Assembly: GCA_937927415.1 (NCBI GenBank)
Contig: CALBDS010000041.1
Location: 1-48,225, forward strand
Source of the DNA: an uncultured Rhodospirillaceae bacterium
Lineage (GTDB): Bacteria; Pseudomonadota; Alphaproteobacteria; Azospirillales; Azospirillaceae
Direction of reading: 5' to 3'
Length of the DNA: 48,225 nucleotides
Positions 39,087 through 47,069 of this stretch are shown here, one piece after another (within the stretch, counting starts at the first letter, position 1; every line of letters begins with the position of its first letter). The position numbers and the translations under genes were made by a program. The notes under the pieces are model-generated. The model worked only from the letters and a program-made list of their open reading frames with translations, was not told the DNA's origin and ran no database searches.

Positions 39087-40274
39087 TTACGCGGCAAGCG
39101 ATTCGAGGAGGGTCCCGGCGACCCGGCGGGCATCCCCGTCGATGGCCCGCACGTCGGCAAGGCTGGACGGCACCCGGTGCGGCAGCGCCGCCAGGGTGTC
39201 TTCCACCACCCGCTCGATGTGCAGGAAACCGATGCGGCGCTCCAGGAAAGCGGACACAGCGACCTCGTTCGCGGCACTGAGGATAGTGGGCGCACCGCCA
39301 CCGCTTTGCAAGGCGGCCCGCGCCAGCCGCAAGGCCGGAAAACGCACGGGATCGGGCGCTTCGAAGGTCAGCGACGCCGCCCGGACCAGATCCAGCCGCT
39401 GGGCCGGGGTTTCCATGCGGTCGGGCCACGCCAGGGCATAGGCGATGGGCGTGCGCATGTCGGGCGTGCCGAGCTGGGCCAGCACCGACCCGTCCACATA
39501 CTCCACCAGGGAATGGATCACGGATTGGGGGTGGACCAGCACGTCGATGCGCTCTTCGGGCACGTCGAACAGGAAGTGGGCCTCGATCAGTTCCAGCCCC
39601 TTGTTCATCATGGTGGCGCTGTCCACCGAGATCTTGGCGCCCATGTCCCAGGTGGGATGAGCCACCGCCTGTTCCGGGGTGACCGCGGCCATGAAGGCGC
39701 GGTCACGTGTGCGGAACGGCCCGCCCGAAGCGGTCAGCACCAGCCGGCTGACCCGTTCGGGATGCTGGAAATCAAAACACTGGTAGATGGCGCTGTGTTC
39801 GCTGTCCACCGGCAGCAGGGTGGCGCCGTGGGCGCGCACCTCGTCCATCATCAGGGCACCGGCGCACACCAGCGTTTCCTTGTTGGCGAAGGCCACATGG
39901 ACGCCGCGGCGCACCGCCGCCAGGGTGGGTTCCAGCCCCGCCGCACCGACGATGGCCGACATCACCCAGTCGGCGGGACGGGCCGCCGCGTCCGTCACCG
40001 CCGCGGCCCCGGCGGCAACCTCGATCCCCGTGCCGGCCAGGGCGTCCTTCAGGTCGCCATAGCGGGTTTCGTCGGCAACCACCGCCAGCCTGGCCCCCAG
40101 AGCGCGGGCCTGCTGCGCCAGCAGGGCGACGTTGCGGTTGGCGGTCAGAGCCTCCACCACGAAAGCCTCGGGCGCGCGGGCGATCAGGTCCACCGTCTGG
40201 GTCCCCACCGACCCCGTGGACCCAAGGATCGTCACCGGGCGGCGTTCATCCCCCGCCGCAGCCGTCACCACCAT
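39087..40274 (-). CDS. dxr: 1-deoxy-D-xylulose-5-phosphate reductoisomerase
   Basis: 395 residues from ATG 40274, overlapping the cdsA end by 10 bp. Dxr converts DXP to MEP using NADPH and a divalent metal, the committed step of the non-mevalonate isoprenoid route that feeds UppS. The NADPH loop GSTGSVGTQT is at 18-27. Further motifs are AFANKETLVCAG, the metal and substrate region LPVDSEHSAIYQC, and the HPTWDMGAKISVDSATMMNK stretch. The C-terminal helical domain is complete. Length is normal. Confidence 0.97.
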   Translation of the reverse strand: MVVTAAAGDERRPVTILGSTGSVGTQTVDLIARAPEAFVVEALTANRNVALLAQQARALGARLAVVADETRYGDLKDALAGTGIEVAAGAAAVTDAAARPADWVMSAIVGAAGLEPTLAAVRRGVHVAFANKETLVCAGALMMDEVRAHGATLLPVDSEHSAIYQCFDFQHPERVSRLVLTASGGPFRTRDRAFMAAVTPEQAVAHPTWDMGAKISVDSATMMNKGLELIEAHFLFDVPEERIDVLVHPQSVIHSLVEYVDGSVLAQLGTPDMRTPIAYALAWPDRMETPAQRLDLVRAASLTFEAPDPVRFPALRLARAALQSGGGAPTILSAANEVAVSAFLERRIGFLHIERVVEDTLAALPHRVPSSLADVRAIDGDARRVAGTLLESLAA

Positions 40275-41116
40275 GCCAGCACCTCTCCCGCGGCAGCGTG
40301 AAACAGCGCGAGGGCCGCCGCCGCGGTCAGCAGCCCGTCGATGCGGTCCAGCAACCCGCCGTGACCGGGGATCAGCGTTCCGCTGTCCTTCACGCCATAG
40401 CGCCGCTTGACCGCCGATTCAAACAGGTCGCCCGCCTGGGCCACCACCGCCAGCACCGCCCCGATCAGTGCCGCCACTCCCGGACGCGCCGCCCCCACCG
40501 CCAGCGCCACCAGCGCCCCGGCCAGCGCCGAACTCACCACACCGCCGATCAGCCCGGCCCAGGTCTTTTTCGGTGACAGGCGCGGCGCCAGTTTCGGCCC
40601 GCCGATGCTCCGCCCGGCGGCGTACGCGCCGATGTCGGTGGCCCACACCGCCAGCATCACATACAGCAGCAGCCCCAGCCCGCCGTGGGGCGATTCCCGC
40701 AGCCAGTCCAGACCGATGGCGCCAAGGACCACATAGGGCAGACCCGCGGCCATCCACCCGCGGTCATGGCCCGCGGCCGACCAGCCCACCACCACCGCCA
40801 GCACCAGCGCCGCCACCACGCCGGCGGGCGGCCCCGCCACCAGCGCCGCCGCGAACGCCAGCGCCGCCGACCCCAGGGCCAGCGGCAGCACCGTGGGGTT
40901 ACGCGCCGTTCCGCCGACGATCACCACCCATTCCCGAACCGCGATCAGCGCCGCGCCGGCCAGCAGCAGCCGGAACGGCCAGCCGCCCAGCCACACCAGC
41001 GCCAGAACCGCCGGCCCCAGAACCAGGGATGAGAGGATGCGCGCTTTCAGCTCACCGCTTTTCGCGGGTGCCGGTGGTGGCGCCGAAGCGCCGGTCGCGT
41101 CGCTGGAATTCGGCAA
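40265..41116 (-). CDS. cdsA: Phosphatidate cytidylyltransferase (CDP-diacylglycerol synthase)
   Basis: 283 residues from a TTG start at 41116, chosen because GGAGG lies 6 nt upstream and no ATG or GTG fits before the first membrane helix; this makes a 65-bp overlap with uppS. CdsA makes CDP-diacylglycerol from phosphatidate and CTP in the inner membrane. About seven or eight hydrophobic helices are visible. The family signature is near the C-terminus: SPKKTWAGLIGG, then DLFESAVKRRYGVKDSG and IPGHGGLLDRIDG with the essential Asp residues. The N-terminal Pro/Ala-rich 20 residues are not conserved-looking. Confidence 0.94.
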   Translation of the reverse strand: MPNSSDATGASAPPPAPAKSGELKARILSSLVLGPAVLALVWLGGWPFRLLLAGAALIAVREWVVIVGGTARNPTVLPLALGSAALAFAAALVAGPPAGVVAALVLAVVVGWSAAGHDRGWMAAGLPYVVLGAIGLDWLRESPHGGLGLLLYVMLAVWATDIGAYAAGRSIGGPKLAPRLSPKKTWAGLIGGVVSSALAGALVALAVGAARPGVAALIGAVLAVVAQAGDLFESAVKRRYGVKDSGTLIPGHGGLLDRIDGLLTAAAALALFHAAAGEVLAWW

Positions 41117-41798
41117 TGGCGGCCTCCAGATCGCTCTTGGTGAAATCGGGCCAGAGCGTGTCCGTGAACACCAGCTCCGTATAAGCCGTCTGCCAGAGCA
41201 GGAAATTGCTCAGGCGCAGTTCCCCGCTGGTGCGGATCAGCAGGTCGGGATCGGGAATATCGGCGGTGTAGAGACGTGCCGCCAGCGCCGTTTCATCCAC
41301 CGCATCGGGGCTGAGGCGGCCGGCGGCCACATCCTCGGCCAGCCGCCGGGCGGCCATGGCGATTTCCTGCCGTCCGCCGTAGCTGAGCGCAATCACCACC
41401 GTCAGCGCGGTGTTGGCGGCGGTCAGCGCCTCCCCATGATCGATCAGGGACACGATGTCGGGCGACAGCCGGGTGCGGTCGCCGATCACCCGCAGCCGCA
41501 CCCCGGCCTTGTGCAGTTCCGCCACCTCGCTGCGCAGGTAGAAGCGCAGCAACCCCATCAGGTCGCTCACCTCCTCCTCCGGCCGGCGCCAGTTTTCGGA
41601 GGAAAAGCTGAACAGGGTCAGATAGCCGATGCCCAATTCGCGCGCCGCTGTAATCGAGCGCCGCACCGCATCCACGCCTTTTTTGTGGCCGGCGGTGCGG
41701 GGCAACCCGCGCGCCTTGGCCCAGCGTCCGTTCCCGTCCATGATGATGGCCACATGGACGGGCGGTTCCGCCGGGCGGCTCGATTGAGCATCGTACAT
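41052..41798 (-). CDS. uppS: Undecaprenyl diphosphate synthase (cis-prenyltransferase)
   Basis: 248 residues from ATG 41798, 5 bp after frr. UppS condenses IPP onto farnesyl diphosphate to make the C55 carrier for peptidoglycan and polysaccharides. Motifs: IIMDGNGRWAKARGLPRTAG with catalytic Asp21, FSFSSENWRRP, VIALSYGGRQEI and PDPDLLIRTSGELRLSNFLL. Length is typical. It overlaps cdsA. Confidence 0.97.
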   Translation of the reverse strand: MYDAQSSRPAEPPVHVAIIMDGNGRWAKARGLPRTAGHKKGVDAVRRSITAARELGIGYLTLFSFSSENWRRPEEEVSDLMGLLRFYLRSEVAELHKAGVRLRVIGDRTRLSPDIVSLIDHGEALTAANTALTVVIALSYGGRQEIAMAARRLAEDVAAGRLSPDAVDETALAARLYTADIPDPDLLIRTSGELRLSNFLLWQTAYTELVFTDTLWPDFTKSDLEAAIAEFQRRDRRFGATTGTREKR

Positions 41799-41803
41799 TC
41801 CGG

Positions 41804-42358
41804 TCAGACCTGCAGAATTTCCTTTTCCTTGACCGCCACGATCTCGTCGATCTGCTTGATGTGCTGATCGGTCACGGTCTGAACCTTGTCGGCCAGCCCC
41901 TTCTGCTCGTCCTGGCTGATTTCGTTGGCCTTTTCCGCCTTTTTCAGCGCATCCATACCGTCACGGCGCACATTGCGCACGGCGACACGGGCCTGTTCGG
42001 CGTACTTATGGGCCACCTTCACCAGTTCCTGGCGGCGTTCCTGCGACAGGTCGGGGATCGGCACTCGGATGGTCTGGCCTTCGGTCTGGGGGTTCAGGCC
42101 CAGGCCGGAATCGCGGATGGCCTTTTCCACCGCCTTAATCATGGTGCGGTCCCACACCTGCACCGACAGCAGGCGCGGCTCGGGCACCGACACGTTGGCC
42201 ACTTCCTTGAGATGGACGCGGCTGCCGTAGGCCTCGACCGTCACCGGCTCCAGCAGGTTGGTGGAGGCGCGGCCGGTGCGCAGACCGGACAGTTCCTTCT
42301 TGAGAGCATCAAGCGCGCCATCCATACGCCGCTTGAGGTCGGAGACATCAGGGACCAC
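41804..42358 (-). CDS. frr: Ribosome recycling factor
   Basis: 184 residues from GTG 42358, 3 bp after the pyrH stop; GGGAG lies upstream and the only nearby ATG is out of frame. RRF, with EF-G, splits the post-termination ribosome. Three-helix bundle and small beta domain are evident: SGLRTGRASTNLLEPVTVEAYG, VWDRTMIKAVEKAI and the C-terminal VRNVRRDGMDALKKAEK. Length matches the family (185). Confidence 0.97.
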   Translation of the reverse strand: MVPDVSDLKRRMDGALDALKKELSGLRTGRASTNLLEPVTVEAYGSRVHLKEVANVSVPEPRLLSVQVWDRTMIKAVEKAIRDSGLGLNPQTEGQTIRVPIPDLSQERRQELVKVAHKYAEQARVAVRNVRRDGMDALKKAEKANEISQDEQKGLADKVQTVTDQHIKQIDEIVAVKEKEILQV

Positions 42359-42361
42359 GGG

Positions 42362-43129
42362 TCACTCCCTTTCTTCGTCCGTAATGATGGTGAATTTGCC
42401 GTTCCCCGCCATCACCTCGGCGAACATGCCGGGGGTGTGGATGGAGAACACGAGAATCGGAATGTGGTTTTCCCGCGCCAGCGCAATGGCCGAAGCGTCC
42501 ATCACCTGCAGATCCTTCGACAGAACCTCCAGATAGGTCAGACGCTCGTAGCGGGTGGCGTTGGGATCCTTCTTGGGGTCGGCGGTGTAGACGCCATCCA
42601 CCTGCGTCGCCTTCAAAAGCCCGTCGCAGCCCATTTCGGACGCGCGCAGAGCCGCCGCGGTGTCGGTGGTGAAGAAGGGGTTGCCGGTGCCGGCGGCGAA
42701 GATCACCACCCGGCCCTTTTCCATATGGCGGATGGCCCGGCGGCGGATGTACGGCTCGCACACCGACGACATGGGGATGGCCGACTGCACGCGGGTGCTG
42801 ACGCCGATGCGCTCCAGCGCGCTTTGCATGGACAGGGCATTAATCACGGTCGCCAGCATGCCCATATAATCGGCGCTGGCCCGTTCCATGCCCGATGCGG
42901 CACCCTTGACACCGCGGAAGATGTTGCCGCCGCCGATGACCAGACACACCTGCACGCCCATGCGCACGACGGTGCGGACCTCTTCGGCCACCTGACGGAT
43001 CATCTCGGGGTCGAGGCCGTAGTCACGCTGCCCCATCAGGGCTTCGCCCGACACCTTCAGCAGAACGCGCTTGTAACGGGCGCCGCCGCCCGTCGCGTCC
43101 GTGTGGTCAGCCGCCGTGATTTCTGCCAT
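42362..43129 (-). CDS. pyrH: UMP kinase
   Basis: 255 residues from ATG 43129 (MAEITAADHTDA, GGGGCGGG upstream). Bacterial UMP kinase phosphorylates UMP to UDP, an amino-acid-kinase fold enzyme, hexameric and regulated by GTP and UTP. Motifs: YKRVLLKVSGEALMG at the N-terminus, LVIGGGNIFRGV, MGMLATVINALSMQ and RVVIFAAGTGNPFFTTDTAAALRA. N-terminal ~16 residues are a variable extension. It lies in the usual tsf-pyrH-frr order; 161 bp separate it from tsf. Confidence 0.97.
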   Translation of the reverse strand: MAEITAADHTDATGGGARYKRVLLKVSGEALMGQRDYGLDPEMIRQVAEEVRTVVRMGVQVCLVIGGGNIFRGVKGAASGMERASADYMGMLATVINALSMQSALERIGVSTRVQSAIPMSSVCEPYIRRRAIRHMEKGRVVIFAAGTGNPFFTTDTAAALRASEMGCDGLLKATQVDGVYTADPKKDPNATRYERLTYLEVLSKDLQVMDASAIALARENHIPILVFSIHTPGMFAEVMAGNGKFTIITDEERE

Positions 43130-43238
43130 GGACCCGCCCCATCTGTGTTTTCGTGAACCGATCAACAACATTGGCCGGCAGCCCAGGCGCGTGGCATCAC
43201 GGCGGCGTCCGGCCCGCGTTCCCGCACAAGAACCGCTC

Positions 43239-43265
43239 CCCCCGCCACCGAAACGGCGGCGGGGG
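43239..43265 (-). other. Stem-loop between tsf and pyrH
   Basis: An 8-bp stem CCCCCGCC/GGCGGGGG with an 11-nt loop lies 25 bp after the tsf stop. There is no T-run on the minus strand, so it is not a normal intrinsic terminator. It may be an mRNA-end stabiliser or a pause site. Confidence 0.4.
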
Positions 43266-43290
43266 AAAACGGATCAGGCAGGCGCGTGGA

Positions 43291-44223
43291 TCAGGCAGCG
43301 CCGCCGGCCGCGGCGGCCACTTCCGCCGCGAAGTCCGACTGGGCCTTCTCGATGCCTTCGCCGAGCGCGTAGCGGATGAAGCCGGTCAGCTTCACCGGGG
43401 CGCCGATGTCCTTGGCGGCCTTTTCGACCACCGCACGGACCTTCGTTTCCCCGTCGATCACATAGATCTGCTCCAGCAGGCAGACCTCTTCGTAGTACTT
43501 GCGCAGGCGGCCTTCGACCATCTTCTCGATGATGGCTTCCGGCTTGCCGGAGGCGCGGGCCTGCTCGGCCAGCACGCTCTTTTCACGCTCCAGGGCGGAC
43601 ACGTCCACGTCGGCGATGTCGAGCGCGTCCGGACGGGCGGCGGCCACATGCATGGCGATCGACTTGCCCAGCTCGGTCAGCTTGGCGGTGTCGCCGGTGG
43701 ATTCCAGAGCCACCAGAACGCCGATCTTGCCCAGACCCGGCGCAATGGCCGAGTGGACGTAGGACACCACCACACCCGCGGGCACCGACAGCTTGGCCGC
43801 ACGGCGCAGGTTCATGTTTTCGCCGATGGTGGCGATCAGGTGGGTCAGCTCCTCGCCGACCGTGCGGCCGGTGCCGGGGAACGCAACGCCCTTCAGCGCC
43901 TCGACGTCGGCATTGCCGGCGACGGTCAGCGTGGCGACGTTGGCGGCGAAGCCCTGGAAGGTTTCGTTGCGGGCAACGAAGTCGGTTTCCGCGTTCACTT
44001 CCACAGCCGCACCCGACGCGCCGTCGGTCGCCACGGCCACCAGACCTTCGGCGGCCACGCGGCCCGACTTCTTGGCGGCGGCGGCAAGGCCCTTCTTGCG
44101 CAGCCAGTCAACGGCGCCTTCGAGGTCGCCGGCGGTTTCCGCCAGCGCCTTCTTGCAGTCCATCATGCCGGCGCCGGTCTTCTCGCGCAGTTCCTTGACG
44201 AGCGAGGCGGTAATCTCGGCCAT
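43291..44223 (-). CDS. tsf: Elongation factor Ts
   Basis: 310 residues from ATG 44223 (MAEITASLVKELREKTGAG, with GGGAGAAAGGG upstream). EF-Ts exchanges GDP for GTP on EF-Tu. The N-terminal UBA-like domain holds GAGMMDCKKALAET. The TDFVARNE motif that contacts EF-Tu is present. The two core subdomains and C-terminal module follow. A terminator lies between it and rpsB, as in other bacteria. Confidence 0.97.
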   Translation of the reverse strand: MAEITASLVKELREKTGAGMMDCKKALAETAGDLEGAVDWLRKKGLAAAAKKSGRVAAEGLVAVATDGASGAAVEVNAETDFVARNETFQGFAANVATLTVAGNADVEALKGVAFPGTGRTVGEELTHLIATIGENMNLRRAAKLSVPAGVVVSYVHSAIAPGLGKIGVLVALESTGDTAKLTELGKSIAMHVAAARPDALDIADVDVSALEREKSVLAEQARASGKPEAIIEKMVEGRLRKYYEEVCLLEQIYVIDGETKVRAVVEKAAKDIGAPVKLTGFIRYALGEGIEKAQSDFAAEVAAAAGGAA

Positions 44224-44271
44224 GGTCAGCCCTTTCTCCCGAAAACGGTCTAAATCGAAACAGATCGGTAC

Positions 44272-44310
44272 AAAAAAGGCAGCCGGGGCCACCTCGGCGG
44301 CCCGGCTGCC
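44272..44310 (-). terminator. Intrinsic terminator/attenuator between rpsB and tsf
   Basis: A perfect 10-bp stem (GGCAGCCGGG / CCCGGCTGCC, 13-nt loop) is followed by TTTTTT on the minus strand. It begins 13 bp past the rpsB stop. It would make S2 more abundant than EF-Ts and the downstream genes, with partial read-through or a further promoter feeding tsf. Confidence 0.88.
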
Positions 44311-44322
44311 CCATGCGGCGGA

Positions 44323-45108
44323 TCAGGCCTGGGCCGGAGCCTCTTCAGCCTCACCCTCTTCCGGCAGAGCCTCTTCCGGGGCGTCTTCCTGGGCGCCCAC
44401 GTCGATGCCGGCGGCGCTCATTTCGGCCTGCAGACCGTCGAGCACGGCGCCCTGGACCAGTTCACAATACAGGTCGATGGCGCGCAGCGCGTCGTCGTTG
44501 CCCGGGATCGGGAAGGCCACGCCGTCCGGATCGGAGTTGGAGTCGAGAACCGCGATCACCGGGATGCCCAGCTTGTTGGCTTCCTTGACCGCGATCGATT
44601 CCTTGTTGGTGTCGATGATGAACAGGATGTCGGGCAGGCCGCCCATTTCCTTGATACCGCCGAGCGCGCGTTCCAGCTTGTCCTTCTCGCGGTTCAGCAT
44701 CAGGATTTCCTTCTTGGTCAATCCCGAGGTGTCACCGGACAGCCGCTCTTCCATTTCGCGCAGGCGCTTGATCGACTGGGAGATGGTCTTCCAGTTGGTC
44801 AGCATACCGCCGAGCCAGCGGTGGTTGACGTAGTACTGGCCGCACTTGGCGGCAGCTTCCGCCACACGCTCCTGCGCCTGGCGCTTGGTGCCCACCAGCA
44901 GGACGCGGCCGCCGCCGGCCACCACGTCGCGCACGGCCTGCAGCGCACGGTGCAGCATCGGAACGGTCTGTTCCAGATCGATGATGTGCACGCCGTTGCG
45001 CACGCCGAACAGATAGGTCCCCATCTTGGGGTTCCAGCGGCGGGTGTGGTGGCCGAAGTGGACGCCGGCTTCCAGCAGCTGGCGCATGGAGAAGGTCGGG
45101 ATAGCCAT
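44323..45108 (-). CDS. rpsB: 30S ribosomal protein S2
   Basis: 261 residues from ATG 45108 (MAIPTFSMRQLLEAGVHFGH); the family start is unmistakable. S2 binds 16S rRNA at the head-body junction and helps recruit S1. Motifs: HHTRRWNPKMGTYLFG, NHRWLGGMLTNWKTI, PDILFIIDTNKESIAV and IPVIAVLDSNSDPDG. After ~230 there is an acidic, Ala/Glu-rich tail (EEALPEEGEAEEAPAQA), common in alphaproteobacteria. It is the first gene of the long minus-strand run and has its own promoter. Confidence 0.98.
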   Translation of the reverse strand: MAIPTFSMRQLLEAGVHFGHHTRRWNPKMGTYLFGVRNGVHIIDLEQTVPMLHRALQAVRDVVAGGGRVLLVGTKRQAQERVAEAAAKCGQYYVNHRWLGGMLTNWKTISQSIKRLREMEERLSGDTSGLTKKEILMLNREKDKLERALGGIKEMGGLPDILFIIDTNKESIAVKEANKLGIPVIAVLDSNSDPDGVAFPIPGNDDALRAIDLYCELVQGAVLDGLQAEMSAAGIDVGAQEDAPEEALPEEGEAEEAPAQA

Positions 45109-45249
45109 GATCGTAATCCTTATGATCCGGTTGTTCCGCCGCGGACGTTGGTCTGGCCTGCGCCGATTCGGCGCAAGCGCAAACACCGGAGGGGATGCCC
45201 AGGGGTCACCCGGTCACCCGCCAGCCCGCGTGAGGTTTTGACGACGGCG

Positions 45250-45278
45250 CTTTCATAGCCCGCCCTGCCCGGTTTGGC
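45250..45278 (-). promoter_or_regulatory. Sigma-70-type promoter for rpsB
   Basis: On the minus strand TTGCCA (45278-45273) and TATGAA (45255-45250) are separated by 17 bp. The start of transcription would give a leader of about 135 nt before rpsB, long enough for S2 autoregulation as known in other bacteria; no specific structure was identified. Confidence 0.6.
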
Positions 45279-45339
45279 AACAGGCCCTGTTGTGAAAATG
45301 CAGCGGGGCAGCCCCAAAACCAGTATCACAGGCTTTGAT

Positions 45340-45354
45340 CTAGGCAGCCTAGGC
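45340..45354. promoter_or_regulatory. Overlapping palindromes in the rpsB/membrane-protein divergent gap
   Basis: CTAGGC-A-GCCTAG and the overlapping GCCTAGGC lie 47 bp before the plus-strand gene. Another short one, GGGGC-A-GCCCC, is at 45305-45315. Either may be a regulatory site; evidence is only symmetry. Nothing else is seen in this 292-bp gap apart from the rpsB promoter. Confidence 0.3.
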
Positions 45355-45400
45355 GGTTTGGGGTAGTGATTCCATTGTCCACTTCCCGCACCCCGGACCC

Positions 45401-47002
45401 ATGATGAGCCGCACCGACGTTTTCCGGCCGGTCTTGCAGGCAGCAGCCGCACCCGGCCGTTTGTTCGTGCCTGTTTTCTGTCTTCTGCTGCTGGCCGCCG
45501 CGGCCCCCGTCTTCACCGACGAGATTCCGCCGCTGGCCGATTACGTCAACCATCTGGCCCGGATGCGGGTGATCGCCGGAATCGGCAACGATCCGGCCCT
45601 GGCCCGGCTCTATGAGATCGATTGGGCGATCATCCCCAATCTAGTGATGGATCTGCTGGTGCCGCCGCTGCTGCGCATCACCGACATCTACACCGCCGGG
45701 CAACTGTTCGTCTTCGCCACGCTGGCCTTGCTGGCGACCGGGCCGCTGGCGGTGCACCGGGCGCTGTACGGGCGGCTGTCGCCTTGGCCGCTGGTGGTGT
45801 TCCCATTCCTTTATAATGGGATCTTCCTGTTCGGCTTCATGAACTACCTGTTCGGGGTCGGGGTGGCCACCTGGGCGCTGGCCGGCTGGATCGCCTGCCG
45901 CGAGCGGTCGCCGCTGCTGCGCGGCACGCTGTCGGCCCTGGCGGTGCTGGCGCTGTTCGCCTGCCACCTGTTTGCGGTGGGGCTGTACGGGCTGGCGCTG
46001 CTGAGTGTGGAGGGGTGGCTGTTGTCCCGCTCCTGGCCCGGCATCCGCACCCCCGCCGGGCGCCGGCGGATCATCACCGACGCGCTGGCCTTCGGCCTGC
46101 CGTTCCTGCCGGTGATCCCGCTGATGCTGGCCAGCCCGACGCTGGGCCTGTCCACCGAGAACATCTGGGAATCGTCGGGCAAGCTCGATGGGCTGCTGTT
46201 CATCATTCAGGGCTATTGGGATACCTTCGACCTGACGGTGGCCGGTCTGGTGGCGGCCGGCGTCATCTGGGCCATCCGCCGCAACCTGCTGTCGCTGCAC
46301 CCCATGGGGCTGGTGTTCCTGGTGCTGGGGACGGCGGTGTTCATGGCGATGCCGCGCATGCTGTTCGGATCGTGGGTGGCCGACACCCGGCTGCCGGTGG
46401 CGCTGCTGTTCCTCATCATCGGCTTCATCCGATTCGATGCCGACGACCGTGCGGTGCGCACCGCCTTCTACGCCTTTCTGGTGGGGGTGGCGCTGGTGCG
46501 CTTCGTCGATGTTCAGGTGAACTGGCAGGCGCTGCGCCATGTGAACACCGACATGCAGGAGTCGATGCACCTGATCGACCCCGGCAGCTCGGTTCTGGTG
46601 GCCCATGCCGATCAACCGGTCGGCAACGAGATGACCAATCAGGCGCTGAGCCACGCGCCCTGCATCGCCATGATCGAACGGTCGGCCCTGGTGTCCACCG
46701 CCTTCAGCGTGCCGGGCAAGCAGATCCTGTCCATCCGCCCGGAATACCGCGATCTGGTGGACGACAGCGACGGCGACCCGCCCACCGTCAGCCAGCTTCT
46801 GGCCTCGGCGGACGAAAGCGTGCCCGGACAGCCCCATTACTGGGACACCTGGCCGACCCGCTATGATTACCTCTACGTCCTGTTCACCGAGGGGAACAGC
46901 CCCAACCCCGACCCGGCCCATCTGACCCTTCTGCACCAGGGGCCGCAGTTCCAGCTTTTCAAGGTTCACCCCGATCTGAGCGACCTGCCCGAAAGCGAGT
47001 GA
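45401..47002 (+). CDS. Polytopic membrane protein, possible GT-C-like fold
   Basis: 533 residues from ATG 45401 or the next codon. Hydrophobic helices begin at 21-38 (LFVPVFCLLLLAAAAPVF) and about ten more follow to ~370. A soluble C-terminal domain of about 160 residues starts near NWQALRHVN. The first loop carries acidic residues DE at 40-41 and ADYVNHLARM just after a membrane helix, a layout seen in GT-C glycosyltransferases, which keep catalytic acids in the first periplasmic loop. The C-terminal domain (SSVLVAHADQPVG, YDYLYVLFTEGN) resembles the periplasmic tails of such enzymes. Function is not established; lipid-linked sugar transfer is a guess. It has a weak ribosome site and precedes the TrpD-like gene by 67 bp. 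Confidence 0.8.
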   Translation: MMSRTDVFRPVLQAAAAPGRLFVPVFCLLLLAAAAPVFTDEIPPLADYVNHLARMRVIAGIGNDPALARLYEIDWAIIPNLVMDLLVPPLLRITDIYTAGQLFVFATLALLATGPLAVHRALYGRLSPWPLVVFPFLYNGIFLFGFMNYLFGVGVATWALAGWIACRERSPLLRGTLSALAVLALFACHLFAVGLYGLALLSVEGWLLSRSWPGIRTPAGRRRIITDALAFGLPFLPVIPLMLASPTLGLSTENIWESSGKLDGLLFIIQGYWDTFDLTVAGLVAAGVIWAIRRNLLSLHPMGLVFLVLGTAVFMAMPRMLFGSWVADTRLPVALLFLIIGFIRFDADDRAVRTAFYAFLVGVALVRFVDVQVNWQALRHVNTDMQESMHLIDPGSSVLVAHADQPVGNEMTNQALSHAPCIAMIERSALVSTAFSVPGKQILSIRPEYRDLVDDSDGDPPTVSQLLASADESVPGQPHYWDTWPTRYDYLYVLFTEGNSPNPDPAHLTLLHQGPQFQLFKVHPDLSDLPESE

Positions 47003-47069
47003 CGCCGCGCGGCCCGGTCTGGAATACTGCGCCGTCCATACCGTCCGCACACCTGACAGGGCCGCCGTC

